Positions 43,592 through 53,061 of a stretch of DNA of 64,000 nt are shown here, piece after piece. Numbering within the stretch: position 1 is the stretch's first letter; each line of letters starts with the position of its first letter. Origin of the DNA: Saprospiraceae bacterium (lineage in GTDB: Bacteria > Bacteroidota > Bacteroidia > Chitinophagales > Saprospiraceae); contig JADKFC010000001.1 in the NCBI GenBank assembly GCA_016717655.1, positions 576,283 through 640,282 of the forward strand, in the 5' to 3' direction. A model generated the notes under the pieces. The model was not told the origin of the DNA, did not search any database, and saw only the letters and a list, made by a program, of their open reading frames with translations. A program made the translations under genes and the position numbers.

Positions 43592-43900
43592 TTATTTGGA
43601 TTTATAACCCAGCAAAAATACGATTAAAAATAAGATGGTATTCAACGCAATGTAAAACTTCCAAACTGGTTCCATATTGGGTGTTCCACCTCTTGCATCT
43701 AACATCATTGTATAAATGAATCGACAGGCCAACAGCCAAAGAGTTACATTGATGATCAGCCATAATAATTGGACTGAAATGCCAACCCCCAGCCACCTAA
43801 CCAAAATGAGTTTAAAAAATAAATAGAGGCCATGAGTAACCAAAACGGCGTAGATTATCAGACACACCAGAACGAACACCAAAAGAATGCCCATTTTCAA
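43592..43900 (-). CDS. Small membrane protein, three helices
   Basis: 102 residues with three hydrophobic segments (ILLVFVLVCLIIYAVLV, WLGVGISVQLLWLIINVTLW, ALNTILFLIVFLLGY). It ends 3 bases before the receiver-kinase gene, so co-expression is likely. No family is recognised; it may be a membrane partner for the soluble kinase. Confidence 0.65.
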   Translation of the reverse strand: MKMGILLVFVLVCLIIYAVLVTHGLYLFFKLILVRWLGVGISVQLLWLIINVTLWLLACRFIYTMMLDARGGTPNMEPVWKFYIALNTILFLIVFLLGYKSK

Positions 43901-43993
43901 TGATTTGGAACAAAATTACAATCGGCTTTGGATTTCAATTTTTCTTTTGCAGTGAAAGAGGAAAATGGGGTAGTGAGTAGTGGCCGGTTTATT

Positions 43994-44734
43994 TTATAAA
44001 TGTGCAAACATCATGGCCCCAAAAGAGGTAAATCCCCAAACCCACTGTTGCCACGGATTTTTGCAGGCTGCCAAGTCTGATAAAACTTCAACCCATCTGA
44101 AAGGAAGGTAAAAGAAGAAAAAAAACAGTATGAGTTGAGGTAAATGAGTGATAATTCTCGTACCTGTTGAAGATGTCAATTCTGTCAATAAGTTTCCAAG
44201 GAAGATTGAAAAATAAGCTGTGTAAATGAGAACTAAACTACGTGACCACATTTCACGTACGGCAGATTTTGTTTGAGGTACGGGTTCCAAAGTATAACGA
44301 ATTATTAATATTTCTCCAAATACTATCCCTGCACCAGCTACATAGATGAAAAATTGAATTTGCCATGGGGGATCATCCTGATGGAATATTAACTTTTGGC
44401 CCATCTGATAAATTACGGGTATAACCAGGTAAGTCATCTTGCAATAGCTTCGCCAAATAACGTTGAAAAGCAACATAATCCCAAACAAACAGCTTTGACT
44501 GAATTTATTCCAAAGGATATTTTGTTGCGGATTTAGAGCTATAAATGTACGACTAATCAGGTATTTACTTGCCCTTACTTCAAAGGCAAGTAAAATTACC
44601 AAAAGACTTTTTAATTCCAGAGGTAAATCTATTATTGAGAGTTGCTCATCTGTACCAGAATTGGATAGTAAATAGGACACTAATGCCAATATTACATTGA
44701 AAAAGGCGCCCTTGTAACCACTGAAAGGGATCAA
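43994..44734 (-). CDS. Polytopic membrane protein, unknown function
   Basis: 246 residues with seven or so membrane helices (FFNVILALVSYLLSN, IQFFIYVAGAGIVFGEILII, SLVLIYTAYFSIFLGNLLTE, LPQLILFFFFFYLPFRWVEV). Its start overlaps the stop of the YhhN-like gene by 4 bases, so both are translated together. No motif for a known transporter or enzyme is visible. Confidence 0.65.
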   Translation of the reverse strand: MIPFSGYKGAFFNVILALVSYLLSNSGTDEQLSIIDLPLELKSLLVILLAFEVRASKYLISRTFIALNPQQNILWNKFSQSCLFGIMLLFNVIWRSYCKMTYLVIPVIYQMGQKLIFHQDDPPWQIQFFIYVAGAGIVFGEILIIRYTLEPVPQTKSAVREMWSRSLVLIYTAYFSIFLGNLLTELTSSTGTRIITHLPQLILFFFFFYLPFRWVEVLSDLAACKNPWQQWVWGFTSFGAMMFAHL

Positions 44735-45447
44735 ATGTTTTCTTTTTTTGCTGATAAAACCAGGAGAAGAAGGGCAGGGGTATACAACAACCCGGTAAGA
44801 GCTCTGGCCAGTAAGGCTAGTTCATTTTCGGAAAAAAGCAAGGGAAGTACCACCGTTAAATCACAAAGAAAAAAGAAAACCATGCCCCAAAAGATCTTTT
44901 GTGATTGACTGCGGGTAAATTCAGGTCTGAGTTCCGCCAGTTGGGCGCTAATTAGTGATACCACTAAAACAAATGCATATTTTAGAATGGGGTCTTTTAT
45001 AGGAAGATCGATAGGATTTTTGCCTATCAGGGTATAGATTATGGTATAAAGGATTGTACCTGTCAGGAATGCATATAATACTTTTACTTTATTTTTCTTC
45101 AGTTGGTCCAATGGGGGTGCATGACGCAAAATCAAAAGTACCTGAACAATGATGAAGAACAACATTCCTATTTGCAATAGGTTGGCCAGTATGAGAAATC
45201 CATCTGCCACAACGGTTAAAAGAAAAGCATATAAGAGAAGGCGGACATTTTTGAGGTGTGATTGATGGTAATACAATATGCCTGCCATCGTGGCAATTAT
45301 TAGGGTTCTGCCAAATCTGAATATTTTACTTAACCCATTATCTTGGAACGGTAAACCATTTTGCCAATATTGTACATCAACAATGGTGTTACCCAGGGTA
45401 AATAACACAGAGAGAATAAAAAGCCATTTCCATGTTTTCATTGACAA
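44731..45447 (-). CDS. YhhN-like membrane protein (lysoplasmalogenase-family candidate)
   Basis: 238 residues, about eight membrane helices. The arrangement of short helices with internal Asp/Glu/His (LLLYAFLLTVVADGFLILAN, GMVFFFLCDLTVVLPLLF) resembles YhhN/TMEM86 proteins, known to include lysoplasmalogenases; the FxFLxDxxVxL phrase supports this, but the match is by eye. It sits between a TPR sensor kinase (12-base gap) and another membrane protein (4-base overlap). Confidence 0.55.
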   Translation of the reverse strand: MSMKTWKWLFILSVLFTLGNTIVDVQYWQNGLPFQDNGLSKIFRFGRTLIIATMAGILYYHQSHLKNVRLLLYAFLLTVVADGFLILANLLQIGMLFFIIVQVLLILRHAPPLDQLKKNKVKVLYAFLTGTILYTIIYTLIGKNPIDLPIKDPILKYAFVLVVSLISAQLAELRPEFTRSQSQKIFWGMVFFFLCDLTVVLPLLFSENELALLARALTGLLYTPALLLLVLSAKKENI

Positions 45448-45459
45448 AAATTCAGGAAG

Positions 45460-47571
45460 TTACAGTGGTAGTTTTATTATAAAGGTGGTGCCCGAACCTG
45501 GCTCAGAATCTACCGTTATATCTCCCTCCGTGTTCTTTGATGATGGCATAGCTGATGGCCAATCCAAGGCCGGTGCCTTTGCCAATGTCTTTGGTGGTAA
45601 AAAGGGTTCAAAAACTTTATTTTGGGTTTCTTTATCCATACCCATGCCTGTATCCGTTATTGAAATGAGGCAGTGATTGCCTTCGAGAATGGTTTCTATT
45701 TTTATTTTTCCTGCTCCACCTATCGCTTGGATGGCATTGTCAAGCATATTTAAAAATACCTGGTTTATTTTACTTACCTGGCATTTAACATAACCGCCAA
45801 AAAGGTATTTTTTTTCTATACTTATAATGTCTTTGGTTTTATGGTGTAGCAGAGTTAGGGCAGCATCTATTCCATCCTCTATTTTGTAGTCTATTTTTTC
45901 AGGTCCGGTATCCCTGGCAAAGGTCTTAAGGCCTTGAATGATTTCCGCTGTCCTTTGTGAACCATTCATAATAATTTGTAGCAAAGATTGCAATTCTGCA
46001 TTGAAATTTTTGAGATCCAGGTTGTTTAAATAATGAATTAATCGATCGAGATCTTTTATATCTGCATCTGGGTTTTTGTTAATTTGAATCAGTACTTCAA
46101 AAAGAGGACTCAACTCTTCATAATCCATTTTCAAAGCTTCGGCGCTTGCGTGCATGGAACTCACCGGATTATTGAGCTCATGAGCAATACCGGCAGTCAT
46201 AACACCAATAGATGCCATTTTTTCTGAGTGTACCAATTGATGGTGTGTTTCGTTTAGGTGACTGAGAAGTTTTTCTTTTTCCGACAATAGTTTTTGGGTT
46301 TGCCCTTGTTCGTCTGATAATAATTTGAGCGCCTTATTGCGAGCATAAAACAAAACGATAAGGAAGGTCGAAAGTAATAACAGAATAACGATACCGGCAA
46401 TTAGTATCTGCCTGATTTGTTTGTTTTTTTTATTTTCTTTGTCTAATCTCAATACTTCATTTTCCCGTTCTTTGAGTTCATATGCAGCTTTCATGTCTTC
46501 TGCTTTTAACTGTAGAGATTCTTTGGTATTGATGTCATTAACCTCCTTGTATTTTTCAAGATATTGCAGTGCGGCCTCAATTCTGCCACTTTTTTTATGC
46601 ATGTCGTATAAGGCTTCATATGCACTCAACTGATAAACCCTGGAATCTACTTGTGTACATTCTTTGATGGCTCTGTTGTAAAATTTTTCTGCTCTGTAAT
46701 ATTGTTGGCTTTCTTTGTACAAATTGCCCAGTTTGACCAACGATAGCCCAATGGTTCTGTACCTTTTGATGGTATCTGCTGCTTGCAGCGCAAGTAAATA
46801 AGTTGCTTCTGCTTTGTCATATTTTTTCCATTCCAAATAAGTGTCTCCTAGTCCAAGATAACTTATAACAAGACCCTCGTAGTTCTTTTTGGCTTTCCTT
46901 TTGGGTATGTCTTTAAGGTAAAAGGCCTCAGCCTGGGCATAATTTTTTTGCAAACGGTAGATGTCGGCATACAAGGTAGTTATAATCCCAATTCGCATTG
47001 TGTCACGCAAGCTCTTTTTAAGGGCCAGCGATTTCTCTAAAAAATTTGAAGCAGTTTCTAATTCACCCAGCTGGATGTAAGCCCTTGCAATATCGTTGTA
47101 CACTTCTGGAATTTCCGACCTTTTTCTGTCATATTTTTCATATAGTAACAAGGCCCGCATCTGATATTCCAGAGACAAAAAATTTCTGTTTTCAGTAGCA
47201 TAAAAGGATCCCAGCCTGGCGCAGGTAGCCGCCATCCACAAACTGTCTTTTCCAACCCTACCTGCTTTGATGGCTTCCTGGAAGGAGCGTTCTGCCCCCC
47301 CCATTAACCCCAATTGCTGATGCATCTTTCCAATGGTTTTAGAAAGATCTGCCAGGAGGTCAAATCTTTTGTAAAGCTTCAGCGTGTCTCTCAATACTAG
47401 TGCAGAGGATAAATCTTCTCTTTTTGTTGAGGTGTTGCCTTTTCCATATTTTTTATCAAAATCCTGCACTCTTTTTTCAAAATACCCTGGCTTTGTTTGA
47501 GAGCTTAAACGCATAGGCAGGCCGCTGAGCAGCATAAGGAGAAAAACCCATATTTTACATTGTCTAGGCAT
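45460..47571 (-). CDS. TPR sensor histidine kinase with compensating frameshift pair in ATPase domain
   Basis: 703 residues: signal peptide ([20 protein letters not shown]), TPR repeats (~60-340; [20 protein letters not shown]), a membrane helix ([20 protein letters not shown]), a coiled coil, the H-box ([17 protein letters not shown]), N-box ([17 protein letters not shown]) and G1 ([11 protein letters not shown]). After KVFEPF the chain reads [18 protein letters not shown] where kinases have [16 protein letters not shown]. Adding one base to the A-run at 45599-45603 and removing one from CCC at 45524-45526 restores [19 protein letters not shown] and [16 protein letters not shown]. So about 25 residues of the ATP lid and G2 box are hidden in another frame. 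Periplasmic TPR sensing and cytoplasmic output; it has no receiver, so it may feed the nearby LytS-type kinase. Confidence 0.9.
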   Translation of the reverse strand: MPRQCKIWVFLLMLLSGLPMRLSSQTKPGYFEKRVQDFDKKYGKGNTSTKREDLSSALVLRDTLKLYKRFDLLADLSKTIGKMHQQLGLMGGAERSFQEAIKAGRVGKDSLWMAATCARLGSFYATENRNFLSLEYQMRALLLYEKYDRKRSEIPEVYNDIARAYIQLGELETASNFLEKSLALKKSLRDTMRIGIITTLYADIYRLQKNYAQAEAFYLKDIPKRKAKKNYEGLVISYLGLGDTYLEWKKYDKAEATYLLALQAADTIKRYRTIGLSLVKLGNLYKESQQYYRAEKFYNRAIKECTQVDSRVYQLSAYEALYDMHKKSGRIEAALQYLEKYKEVNDINTKESLQLKAEDMKAAYELKERENEVLRLDKENKKNKQIRQILIAGIVILLLLSTFLIVLFYARNKALKLLSDEQGQTQKLLSEKEKLLSHLNETHHQLVHSEKMASIGVMTAGIAHELNNPVSSMHASAEALKMDYEELSPLFEVLIQINKNPDADIKDLDRLIHYLNNLDLKNFNAELQSLLQIIMNGSQRTAEIIQGLKTFARDTGPEKIDYKIEDGIDAALTLLHHKTKDIISIEKKYLFGGYVKCQVSKINQVFLNMLDNAIQAIGGAGKIKIETILEGNHCLISITDTGMGMDKETQNKVFEPFLPPKTLAKAPALDWPSAMPSSKNTEGDITVDSEPGSGTTFIIKLPL

Positions 47572-47625
47572 CTATGTATCTTCCTGCAGTTTTATCGATC
47601 AAAACTAGGGCAAATTAAACGAATC

Positions 47626-48486
47626 TTATCCTTTGATTTTGATTTTGGGAAGCCCAAATGTTTTCTTTTTCTTTTTTTCCTCAGGGTTACTTTCTTTTTC
47701 AGTGGATATTGAATCACTTTTGATCTCATTTTCGCCACTTTTTTTGTCTACATATGGACATTTATTGCCGTATAATTCGTCAAAGGGCTTACTTCCCAAA
47801 ACAGGTAGCCCATTGTATTCTTTTTCTTTCATCCATGTCTCTCTGATGGGCTCACTGAAATTGATGGATACTACTGCTACCTTCATTTGGCTACCGGAAA
47901 GTCGTACATAGGCTTCAATCGGAGATCGATACCTTCGCAGACCCCCTTCAAAGGGATAGTAGGCTGTGAATTTTCGTTCAAATTCTATAAACCCTCTATA
48001 AATAAGATCTCCAGTTCTGTCTGTTGTGGGTGCTGCCATATCTGCAAAACTTACATTCCGAACCCAGGCTATTTCCTGATAGTCGGGAAATACTTTAATA
48101 GGTTCGTTTCTCAGGAGCTCAAGCGTTTGAGAAACGAGGTCATCCGCGGTAAGAGATTTTGCCCCTGTTACTTCGCTCCCTGTGACAAAGTATCTTGAAA
48201 AATGCCAGGAATCAACAGAGCTACTACGAGTATAAATTGCCAATCCAATAATTTTTTTTGAAATCCCATTTTCTTTTTGTGTTGTAGTGCCAACTACCCT
48301 CTTAGCCATGTTGCTAAAATTGTAGCCTGCTTCTCGTTCCAACTTCCATTCATTTTGAACTTCAGCTGTGGCAATCTTGCCATGATACTTTTTTACATCC
48401 TCTAACACTTTGGCATCATTAGGGAATTGCTGGGCGCTTAAGTTGTGAAGCACTAAACTAGCTATTACAAGAGTAAGAATTTTCAT
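47626..48486 (-). CDS. Exported hypothetical protein with basic C-terminus
   Basis: 286 residues; signal peptide (MKILTLVIASLVLHNLSAQ), a mainly beta body (KKIIGLAIYTRSSSVDSWHF, LIYRGFIEFERKFTAYYPF, MKVAVVSINFSEPIRETW) and a charged low-complexity end (EKESNPEEKKKKKTFGLPKI). No catalytic motif or sorting domain. It follows the beta-helix gene after a hairpin and shares its strand. Family not recognised. Confidence 0.7.
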   Translation of the reverse strand: MKILTLVIASLVLHNLSAQQFPNDAKVLEDVKKYHGKIATAEVQNEWKLEREAGYNFSNMAKRVVGTTTQKENGISKKIIGLAIYTRSSSVDSWHFSRYFVTGSEVTGAKSLTADDLVSQTLELLRNEPIKVFPDYQEIAWVRNVSFADMAAPTTDRTGDLIYRGFIEFERKFTAYYPFEGGLRRYRSPIEAYVRLSGSQMKVAVVSINFSEPIRETWMKEKEYNGLPVLGSKPFDELYGNKCPYVDKKSGENEIKSDSISTEKESNPEEKKKKKTFGLPKIKIKG

Positions 48487-48506
48487 ATTTTAATTTGTTA
48501 AAATGT

Positions 48507-48532
48507 GCCGGAGCTGGGATGTTGGCTCCGGC
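48507..48532 (-). terminator. Hairpin after beta-helix protein gene
   Basis: Perfect 8-bp GC-rich stem GCCGGAGC (48507-48514) / GCTCCGGC (48525-48532); on the minus strand it is followed by ACATTTT, a short U-run. It lies 33 bases after the stop at 48566. Confidence 0.6.
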
Positions 48533-48565
48533 CCTTGGTGTGATAAAAGAAATTTCGACAATATT

Positions 48566-50029
48566 TTAAATCACAGGCATTGAACATCCTGTATTTTTTC
48601 CGTAGGTACTTATTCCAAGCCGGATAACATCTTCCAGTGCCATTCGGTGCAGCCAGATATCAGCATCTTTTTTCACACTGCTTGCCTGAAGCGGCAACCC
48701 AAACATGGCTCTCAATTGATTGGCGCCACTATTCGACACTTTCGCTGAGGCATCTACCTCAGCTCTTGATATTTCAACCCTGCCAAAATATTTTTCTGCC
48801 CATGCCTTGTTAACATTTAATTTTATTTCCTGAGAGTAATTGTTTTCTGAATCGCTCGTTATGTAATTGGCATAGTCCTCCAATTCATCCAATTTAAGCC
48901 CGGTACTAAATTCCTGATAATCATATTTTTTATGGCCTACAAAAAGATTGTTTTTTAAGGTCACAGTTTTGCATTGTTTAATGTTGTTGACCCCGCCATA
49001 ATCACTAAATCCAAAAACATTATTTTCCGCTGTTAGACTTAATGCATTGTCAAACATTAGGCTATTCCCGCCATGACTGGCTATGGCATCATATTTCCAG
49101 GTAAACAAGATGGTATTGTTTTTTACAGTGTAAGAAGGTTGACCGCTGGCTCCGTGGTGATTGCTTTTGCACATTATTCCTTCCCCGGTATTATTGACAA
49201 TAAGATTGTTTTCAATGGTTGCTGCCCCTTCTTTTCCTACCTGAACATCAATTGCACCTTGGGTTGGCGCGGTATTGGTGACAATGCAATTTTTTATTAT
49301 GACTTTGGTGCCACTTCCTGTCCTTATTTTAATTCCAGGTGTATTGGGCGTGGGATTCATGCCTTTCTCAGGACTCGCTTTTCTTCTGATGAATTCTTCT
49401 TTATCACTGCTGTAATAGTTCCGCGCACCATTGTCAACGATAATTCCATCTACTACTATTTCTCCTTTCCAGTCTTTAAATCCTTTGTCGGTAAGAATGC
49501 CTATCCTCTCAGTGGTTAACCCTTTATTGATGTCATTGCTACCACTGAATACAGTTTTATATTTGCCCCAAGGATCTCTTACACTAAAGTCTGGGCTGTA
49601 ACCCCCTATTATTGAGATAGGTACCGTAAATACATCTGAACTTTGATCTGCTTTGCTTGTGTAAATACCCGCGGCCAGGTGTACCACGTCTCCGGCTTTT
49701 AGTTGCATGGCAATGGCAGCTATATCTTTGGCAGGTGATTCTTTGGTGGCAGTTTTACCTTTTCCATCAGGTCTTATGTAATAATGACTGCCCGAATCTT
49801 CATTCACAGTTCCAGCACTATTGGTGTTATTAGTCGACTTTATATTAGAGTTGGATGATTTATCCTCACTCGTGACAGCAGCCTTTTTTTCTTTCAATCC
49901 TTCAGCTCCATTTGTCACTTGTGAAATCGTCTTTGTTGTATTGGTCACCGATTTTTTAAATTTATCAAACTGTGCATGGCCTGCCAATGAGGTAAGGATG
50001 ATGCTTATAACTACGAACACTATTTTCAT
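48566..50029 (-). CDS. Exported right-handed beta-helix protein
   Basis: 487 residues. Signal peptide (MKIVFVVISIILTSLAGHAQ), a Ser/Asn/Thr-rich linker (SSNSNIKSTNNTNSAGT), then a parallel beta-helix of pectate-lyase/DUF1565 type: YYIRPDGKGKTATKESP, AGDVVHLAAGIYTSK, VIIKNCIVTNTAPTQGAID, ATIENNLIVNNTGEGIMCKS, LTAENNVFGFSDYGG. The start SHYYIRPDG with GxGT-like repeats is the usual opening of such domains. No T9SS domain; the C-terminus carries a helical segment (IWLHRMALEDVIRLG). Possible polysaccharide-binding or lyase-like protein; catalytic residues are not evident. Confidence 0.8.
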   Translation of the reverse strand: MKIVFVVISIILTSLAGHAQFDKFKKSVTNTTKTISQVTNGAEGLKEKKAAVTSEDKSSNSNIKSTNNTNSAGTVNEDSGSHYYIRPDGKGKTATKESPAKDIAAIAMQLKAGDVVHLAAGIYTSKADQSSDVFTVPISIIGGYSPDFSVRDPWGKYKTVFSGSNDINKGLTTERIGILTDKGFKDWKGEIVVDGIIVDNGARNYYSSDKEEFIRRKASPEKGMNPTPNTPGIKIRTGSGTKVIIKNCIVTNTAPTQGAIDVQVGKEGAATIENNLIVNNTGEGIMCKSNHHGASGQPSYTVKNNTILFTWKYDAIASHGGNSLMFDNALSLTAENNVFGFSDYGGVNNIKQCKTVTLKNNLFVGHKKYDYQEFSTGLKLDELEDYANYITSDSENNYSQEIKLNVNKAWAEKYFGRVEISRAEVDASAKVSNSGANQLRAMFGLPLQASSVKKDADIWLHRMALEDVIRLGISTYGKNTGCSMPVI

Positions 50030-50358
50030 GATATTTTTTTTACAGCAGCAAAATTAGGCTTGATGTTTCGCCCGGCTGACTAAGATGTAGTGAAGGAGGA
50101 AAATCTTTAAGTGGATTTGTCTATTTGTGTTGTAAGCTATCTCTTTGTTTAACTTGAATTCAGCGCTAACCTATGAACACATTGTTTTTGCTGTTAAAAT
50201 CTAATGCAACATTCTGATTTTCAACCAAAATGACTTAAACCGTGATTAGACTGATTGCTTAACTGTTGGTTGATTTTCATTGATCCTTGCTAGTTGGCAA
50301 AGTAACTTATATTACCTATTAGCAACAGGATAGCAATTACTTTTGCAAAAAGATCTAA
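50030..50358. promoter_or_regulatory. Divergent intergenic region between beta-helix and haem-lipoprotein genes
   Basis: 329 bases without a gene. The minus strand has TAATTTTG (50049-50056), an exact TAnnTTTG -7 element, 20 bases before the ATG of the beta-helix gene. The plus strand has TACTTTTG (50338-50345), also exact, 14 bases before the GTG of the haem-lipoprotein gene. The centre is AT-rich with no other structure that I can see. Confidence 0.45.
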
Positions 50359-51345
50359 GTGAAAAACTTCATATTATCCATCATTGTATTGTATACCATT
50401 TCCTGCGCCCCTGACAAAGCCGCTATTGATGCTGCTCCATTTCCTATTCTTCCAATCGACAGTGTCGATGCCGGCAAGGCAATGACCTTGATACAAACCC
50501 ACTGTTATACCTGTCATAGTCCATCTGCACCGGAGAAAAAGGATAGAATAGCCCCTCCATTGGTAGCTGTCAAAGCACACTACCTGCAATTAGATACATC
50601 TAGAGATGCTTTTATTACCTCCATTTCTTCTTTTTTGCAACATCCAAGTACTGAAAAGGCTGTGATGAAGGGGGCAATTACCCGATTTGGTCTGATGCCG
50701 GCTCAACAATATCCTCCCCAATCTATTGCCTTGATGGCTGCATTTATGTATGACTATCAGATAGAAGAACCTACCTGGTTTGCAGCCCATTGGAAAGATA
50801 TGAATGGAGAGGATTGGCATCAAAAAGGAAAGCTTCTCCTTCCACAAGACAAAACATCTTCTATCAGTGATTTGGCTTTATCTTATGCAATGGCTGCCAA
50901 AAAGGAACTAGGAAAAAACCTAATGACAAAAATCCAAAAACAAGGCACCGAAAAAGCATTGCAGTTTTGTAATATCCACGCCTTACCTTTGACGGATAGT
51001 GTTGCAAAAAACCATCAGGCCTCTATTAGAAGGGTTTCTGACAAGCCAAGGAATCCCAAAAATCAAGCAAATAACGAGGAGTTAAAAGTAATTGAAAAAT
51101 ATAAAACCTATTTGACCACAGAAGCAGAGGCAGAAGGGCAAATAAGTTATGTAAACGATTCTGTCTACTATTATTACCCTATTGTTACCAATACCATGTG
51201 TTTGCAATGTCATGGTTCCGCTGATCAAATTGGTAAGCCGACAATAGCGGCTATCCACCAATTATATCCAAAGGATAAGGCGATAGGATACAAAGAAAAT
51301 GAAGTAAGGGGAATTTGGAGCATTAAGTTTAAAAAATTAAAATGA
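50359..51345 (+). CDS. Two-haem c-type cytochrome lipoprotein with DUF3365-like sensor domain
   Basis: 328 residues, GTG start. Lipobox YTISCAPD. The first domain has one haem site CYTCHSPSAPEKK (~residue 48) and a Met-rich end like small cytochromes c. The second domain (~150-325) carries MCLQCHGSADQIGKPT and is like DUF3365 haem sensor domains (LSYAMAAKKELGKNLMTKI, ALQFCNIHALPLTDS, GEIRGIWSIKF-type ending). Such domains are found alone or in signalling proteins and bind haem c. It overlaps the DUF6132-like gene by 4 bases, so it heads a three-gene operon. Probable role: periplasmic redox sensor or electron carrier (inference). Confidence 0.85.
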   Translation: MKNFILSIIVLYTISCAPDKAAIDAAPFPILPIDSVDAGKAMTLIQTHCYTCHSPSAPEKKDRIAPPLVAVKAHYLQLDTSRDAFITSISSFLQHPSTEKAVMKGAITRFGLMPAQQYPPQSIALMAAFMYDYQIEEPTWFAAHWKDMNGEDWHQKGKLLLPQDKTSSISDLALSYAMAAKKELGKNLMTKIQKQGTEKALQFCNIHALPLTDSVAKNHQASIRRVSDKPRNPKNQANNEELKVIEKYKTYLTTEAEAEGQISYVNDSVYYYYPIVTNTMCLQCHGSADQIGKPTIAAIHQLYPKDKAIGYKENEVRGIWSIKFKKLK

Positions 51346-51545
51346 GTAAAAGAGAAATAAGAATGACTACAGTAGGTGTTTTAGTAGGCTTTATAGCCGG
51401 CTATGCCTATTACTATTTTATAGGTTGTGCATCGGGGACATGCGCCATTACATCCAATCCATTCAATAGCACCTTGTATGGGGGAGTTTTAGGTGGCTTG
51501 CTTTTTAATGGTATATTTGAAACACCAAAAAACAAAGCAAATTGA
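51342..51545 (+). CDS. DUF6132-like small membrane protein
   Basis: 67 residues: one to two helices (TTVGVLVGFIAGYAYYYFIG) and a CASGTCAITSNPFNSTLYGG motif with a CxxxxC pair, then a second helix. This phrase is typical of small Bacteroidota proteins annotated DUF6132. Starts inside the last codons of the haem lipoprotein gene (ATGA overlap) and overlaps the methyltransferase start by 4 bases. The Cys pair suggests thiol or metal chemistry (inference). Confidence 0.8.
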   Translation: MSKREIRMTTVGVLVGFIAGYAYYYFIGCASGTCAITSNPFNSTLYGGVLGGLLFNGIFETPKNKAN

Positions 51546-52138
51546 TCGATTTTTGGAACCAGAGATACAGCGAATCCCATTTTGCCTATGGCAAATCGCC
51601 AAATGACTTTTTAGCAGAAAACCTGCCTCGTTTTGATTGTGGGAAGCTGCTTTTTCCAGCTGAAGGTGAAGGTAGAAATGCCGTTTTTGCAGCCAAGTTG
51701 GGTCACCAAGTTACCGCCTTTGATACAAGCGAGGCGGCAAAAATCAAGGCACAACAATTGGCCGATGAAATGGGCACCCATATTAATTATGAGGTGGCAA
51801 GCTTTGATCAGTTAAATTTTCAGCCTCATTCTTATGATGGTCTGGTACTTATTTATGCCCATTTTTCTAAATCGGTAAGGGCTACACTGCACTCCCAATT
51901 TTTATCATGTCTTAAACCCGGGGGCTTTGTGATTTTTGAAGCTTTTAGCAAAGAGCAGATCCAATATCAGTCAGGAGGACCCAAAGATCCGGATATGCTA
52001 TTTTCTATTGAAGAAGTAAAGGTTGAATTCAACTCCCTTTCATTTGAGTTGTTGGAGAAGGTAATAATAAATCTCGAGGAAGGTACTTACCACAACGGCC
52101 CAGCCTCAGTGGTTAGATTTTTAGCTATTAAAAATTAG
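51542..52138 (+). CDS. SAM-dependent methyltransferase (class I)
   Basis: 198 residues, TTG start overlapping the previous stop (aaTTGAtc). Class I methyltransferase features: WNQRYSESHFAYGKSPNDFL at the N-terminus, motif I variant LLFPAEGEGRNAVFAAKLGH, motif II TAFDTSEAAKIKA, and LVLIYAHFSKSVRATLHSQF and LKPGGFVIFEAFSKEQIQ. Similar to TehB/thiopurine-type methyltransferases often encoded next to redox or tellurite-type genes. The substrate is unknown. Co-translation with the DUF6132-like and haem proteins suggests a shared stress or metal/metalloid function (inference). Confidence 0.85.
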   Translation: MIDFWNQRYSESHFAYGKSPNDFLAENLPRFDCGKLLFPAEGEGRNAVFAAKLGHQVTAFDTSEAAKIKAQQLADEMGTHINYEVASFDQLNFQPHSYDGLVLIYAHFSKSVRATLHSQFLSCLKPGGFVIFEAFSKEQIQYQSGGPKDPDMLFSIEEVKVEFNSLSFELLEKVIINLEEGTYHNGPASVVRFLAIKN

Positions 52139-52335
52139 CGTCCTGACCGAAATTAAATCAGGAAAGGCAATGCTGACTCATTCTAAGAATGCGAAAGATG
52201 GTGCATTCTATGCCTGAAATGAAGTTGACATGAGCAATATGACACCGTTTGTTGACCAGAATCTTCTTTTTGTCCCTATTTTTCATTAAATTACAAACCT
52301 GAATCCATTTGGATAACAGACAAGGAAGGTATTCT

Positions 52336-53061
52336 ATGGATAATTCACAATTAGGTTTGAGTTCTGATCAGGTAAAGTCACTCCAAGCGCAACATGGCTT
52401 TAATGAACTACCCGTTGAAAAAAAGAAATCTCTTTTGGGTGTTGCGGTAGAAGTTGTAAAAGAACCTATGTTTATGCTGTTGATGGGCTGCGCTGCTTTG
52501 TACACGATTATGGGCGATGTCAAAGAAGGATTGATCATGTTTTCAACGGTTTTTTTGATGGTGGGCATCTCCCTGTACCAGAACTATCGTTCGGAAAAAG
52601 CAATGGATGCCCTACGCCAATTGTCTTCTCCAAGAGTAAATGTTTTGCGCGATGGGCTTTGGCAGGTCATAGCCGGTAGAGAGTTGGTGCCCGGAGACAT
52701 CGTCAAGATGAGTGAAGGAGATCGCATGGCCGCTGATCTGCAAATCCTGGAATCTACGGCCTTAGAAGTAGATGAGTCTATGCTCACGGGCGAGGCTTTC
52801 GCTGTTAAAAAAGAAAAAGAGGGTGATGCTGTTTTATACAGTGGCACTCTTTTGGTCAAAGGCAGGACATTGGCTCAGGTATCATTTACAGGCATCTCAG
52901 CTCGAATTGGCAGTATCGCCCTGGCCCTTCAGCTACCCAAAGAACAAAAGACTTTATTGCAAATAGAAATGGGCCAATTTGTAAGAAGAATCGGTATCAT
53001 CGCTGTCTTTTTATGCTTACTCATTGTGGGTGTCTATTACTGGATCAGGGAGATTTTTTAG
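52336..53061 (+). CDS. P2-type cation ATPase, N-terminal fragment
   Basis: Start at ATG 52336 (a TTG 27 bases earlier is also open). N-terminal cation ATPase domain (GLSSDQVKSLQAQHGFNELP), the first helices, and the actuator domain with VDESMLTGEAFAVKKEK (TGE motif). It stops as YYWIREIF; adding a C at 53046 gives YYWIQGDFLASLLNGLAAAM, which continues in the 53013 frame. Restored, the protein is ~820 residues, the size of P2-type Ca2+/Mn2+-like ATPases. The exact cation is not certain. Confidence 0.88.
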   Translation: MDNSQLGLSSDQVKSLQAQHGFNELPVEKKKSLLGVAVEVVKEPMFMLLMGCAALYTIMGDVKEGLIMFSTVFLMVGISLYQNYRSEKAMDALRQLSSPRVNVLRDGLWQVIAGRELVPGDIVKMSEGDRMAADLQILESTALEVDESMLTGEAFAVKKEKEGDAVLYSGTLLVKGRTLAQVSFTGISARIGSIALALQLPKEQKTLLQIEMGQFVRRIGIIAVFLCLLIVGVYYWIREIF

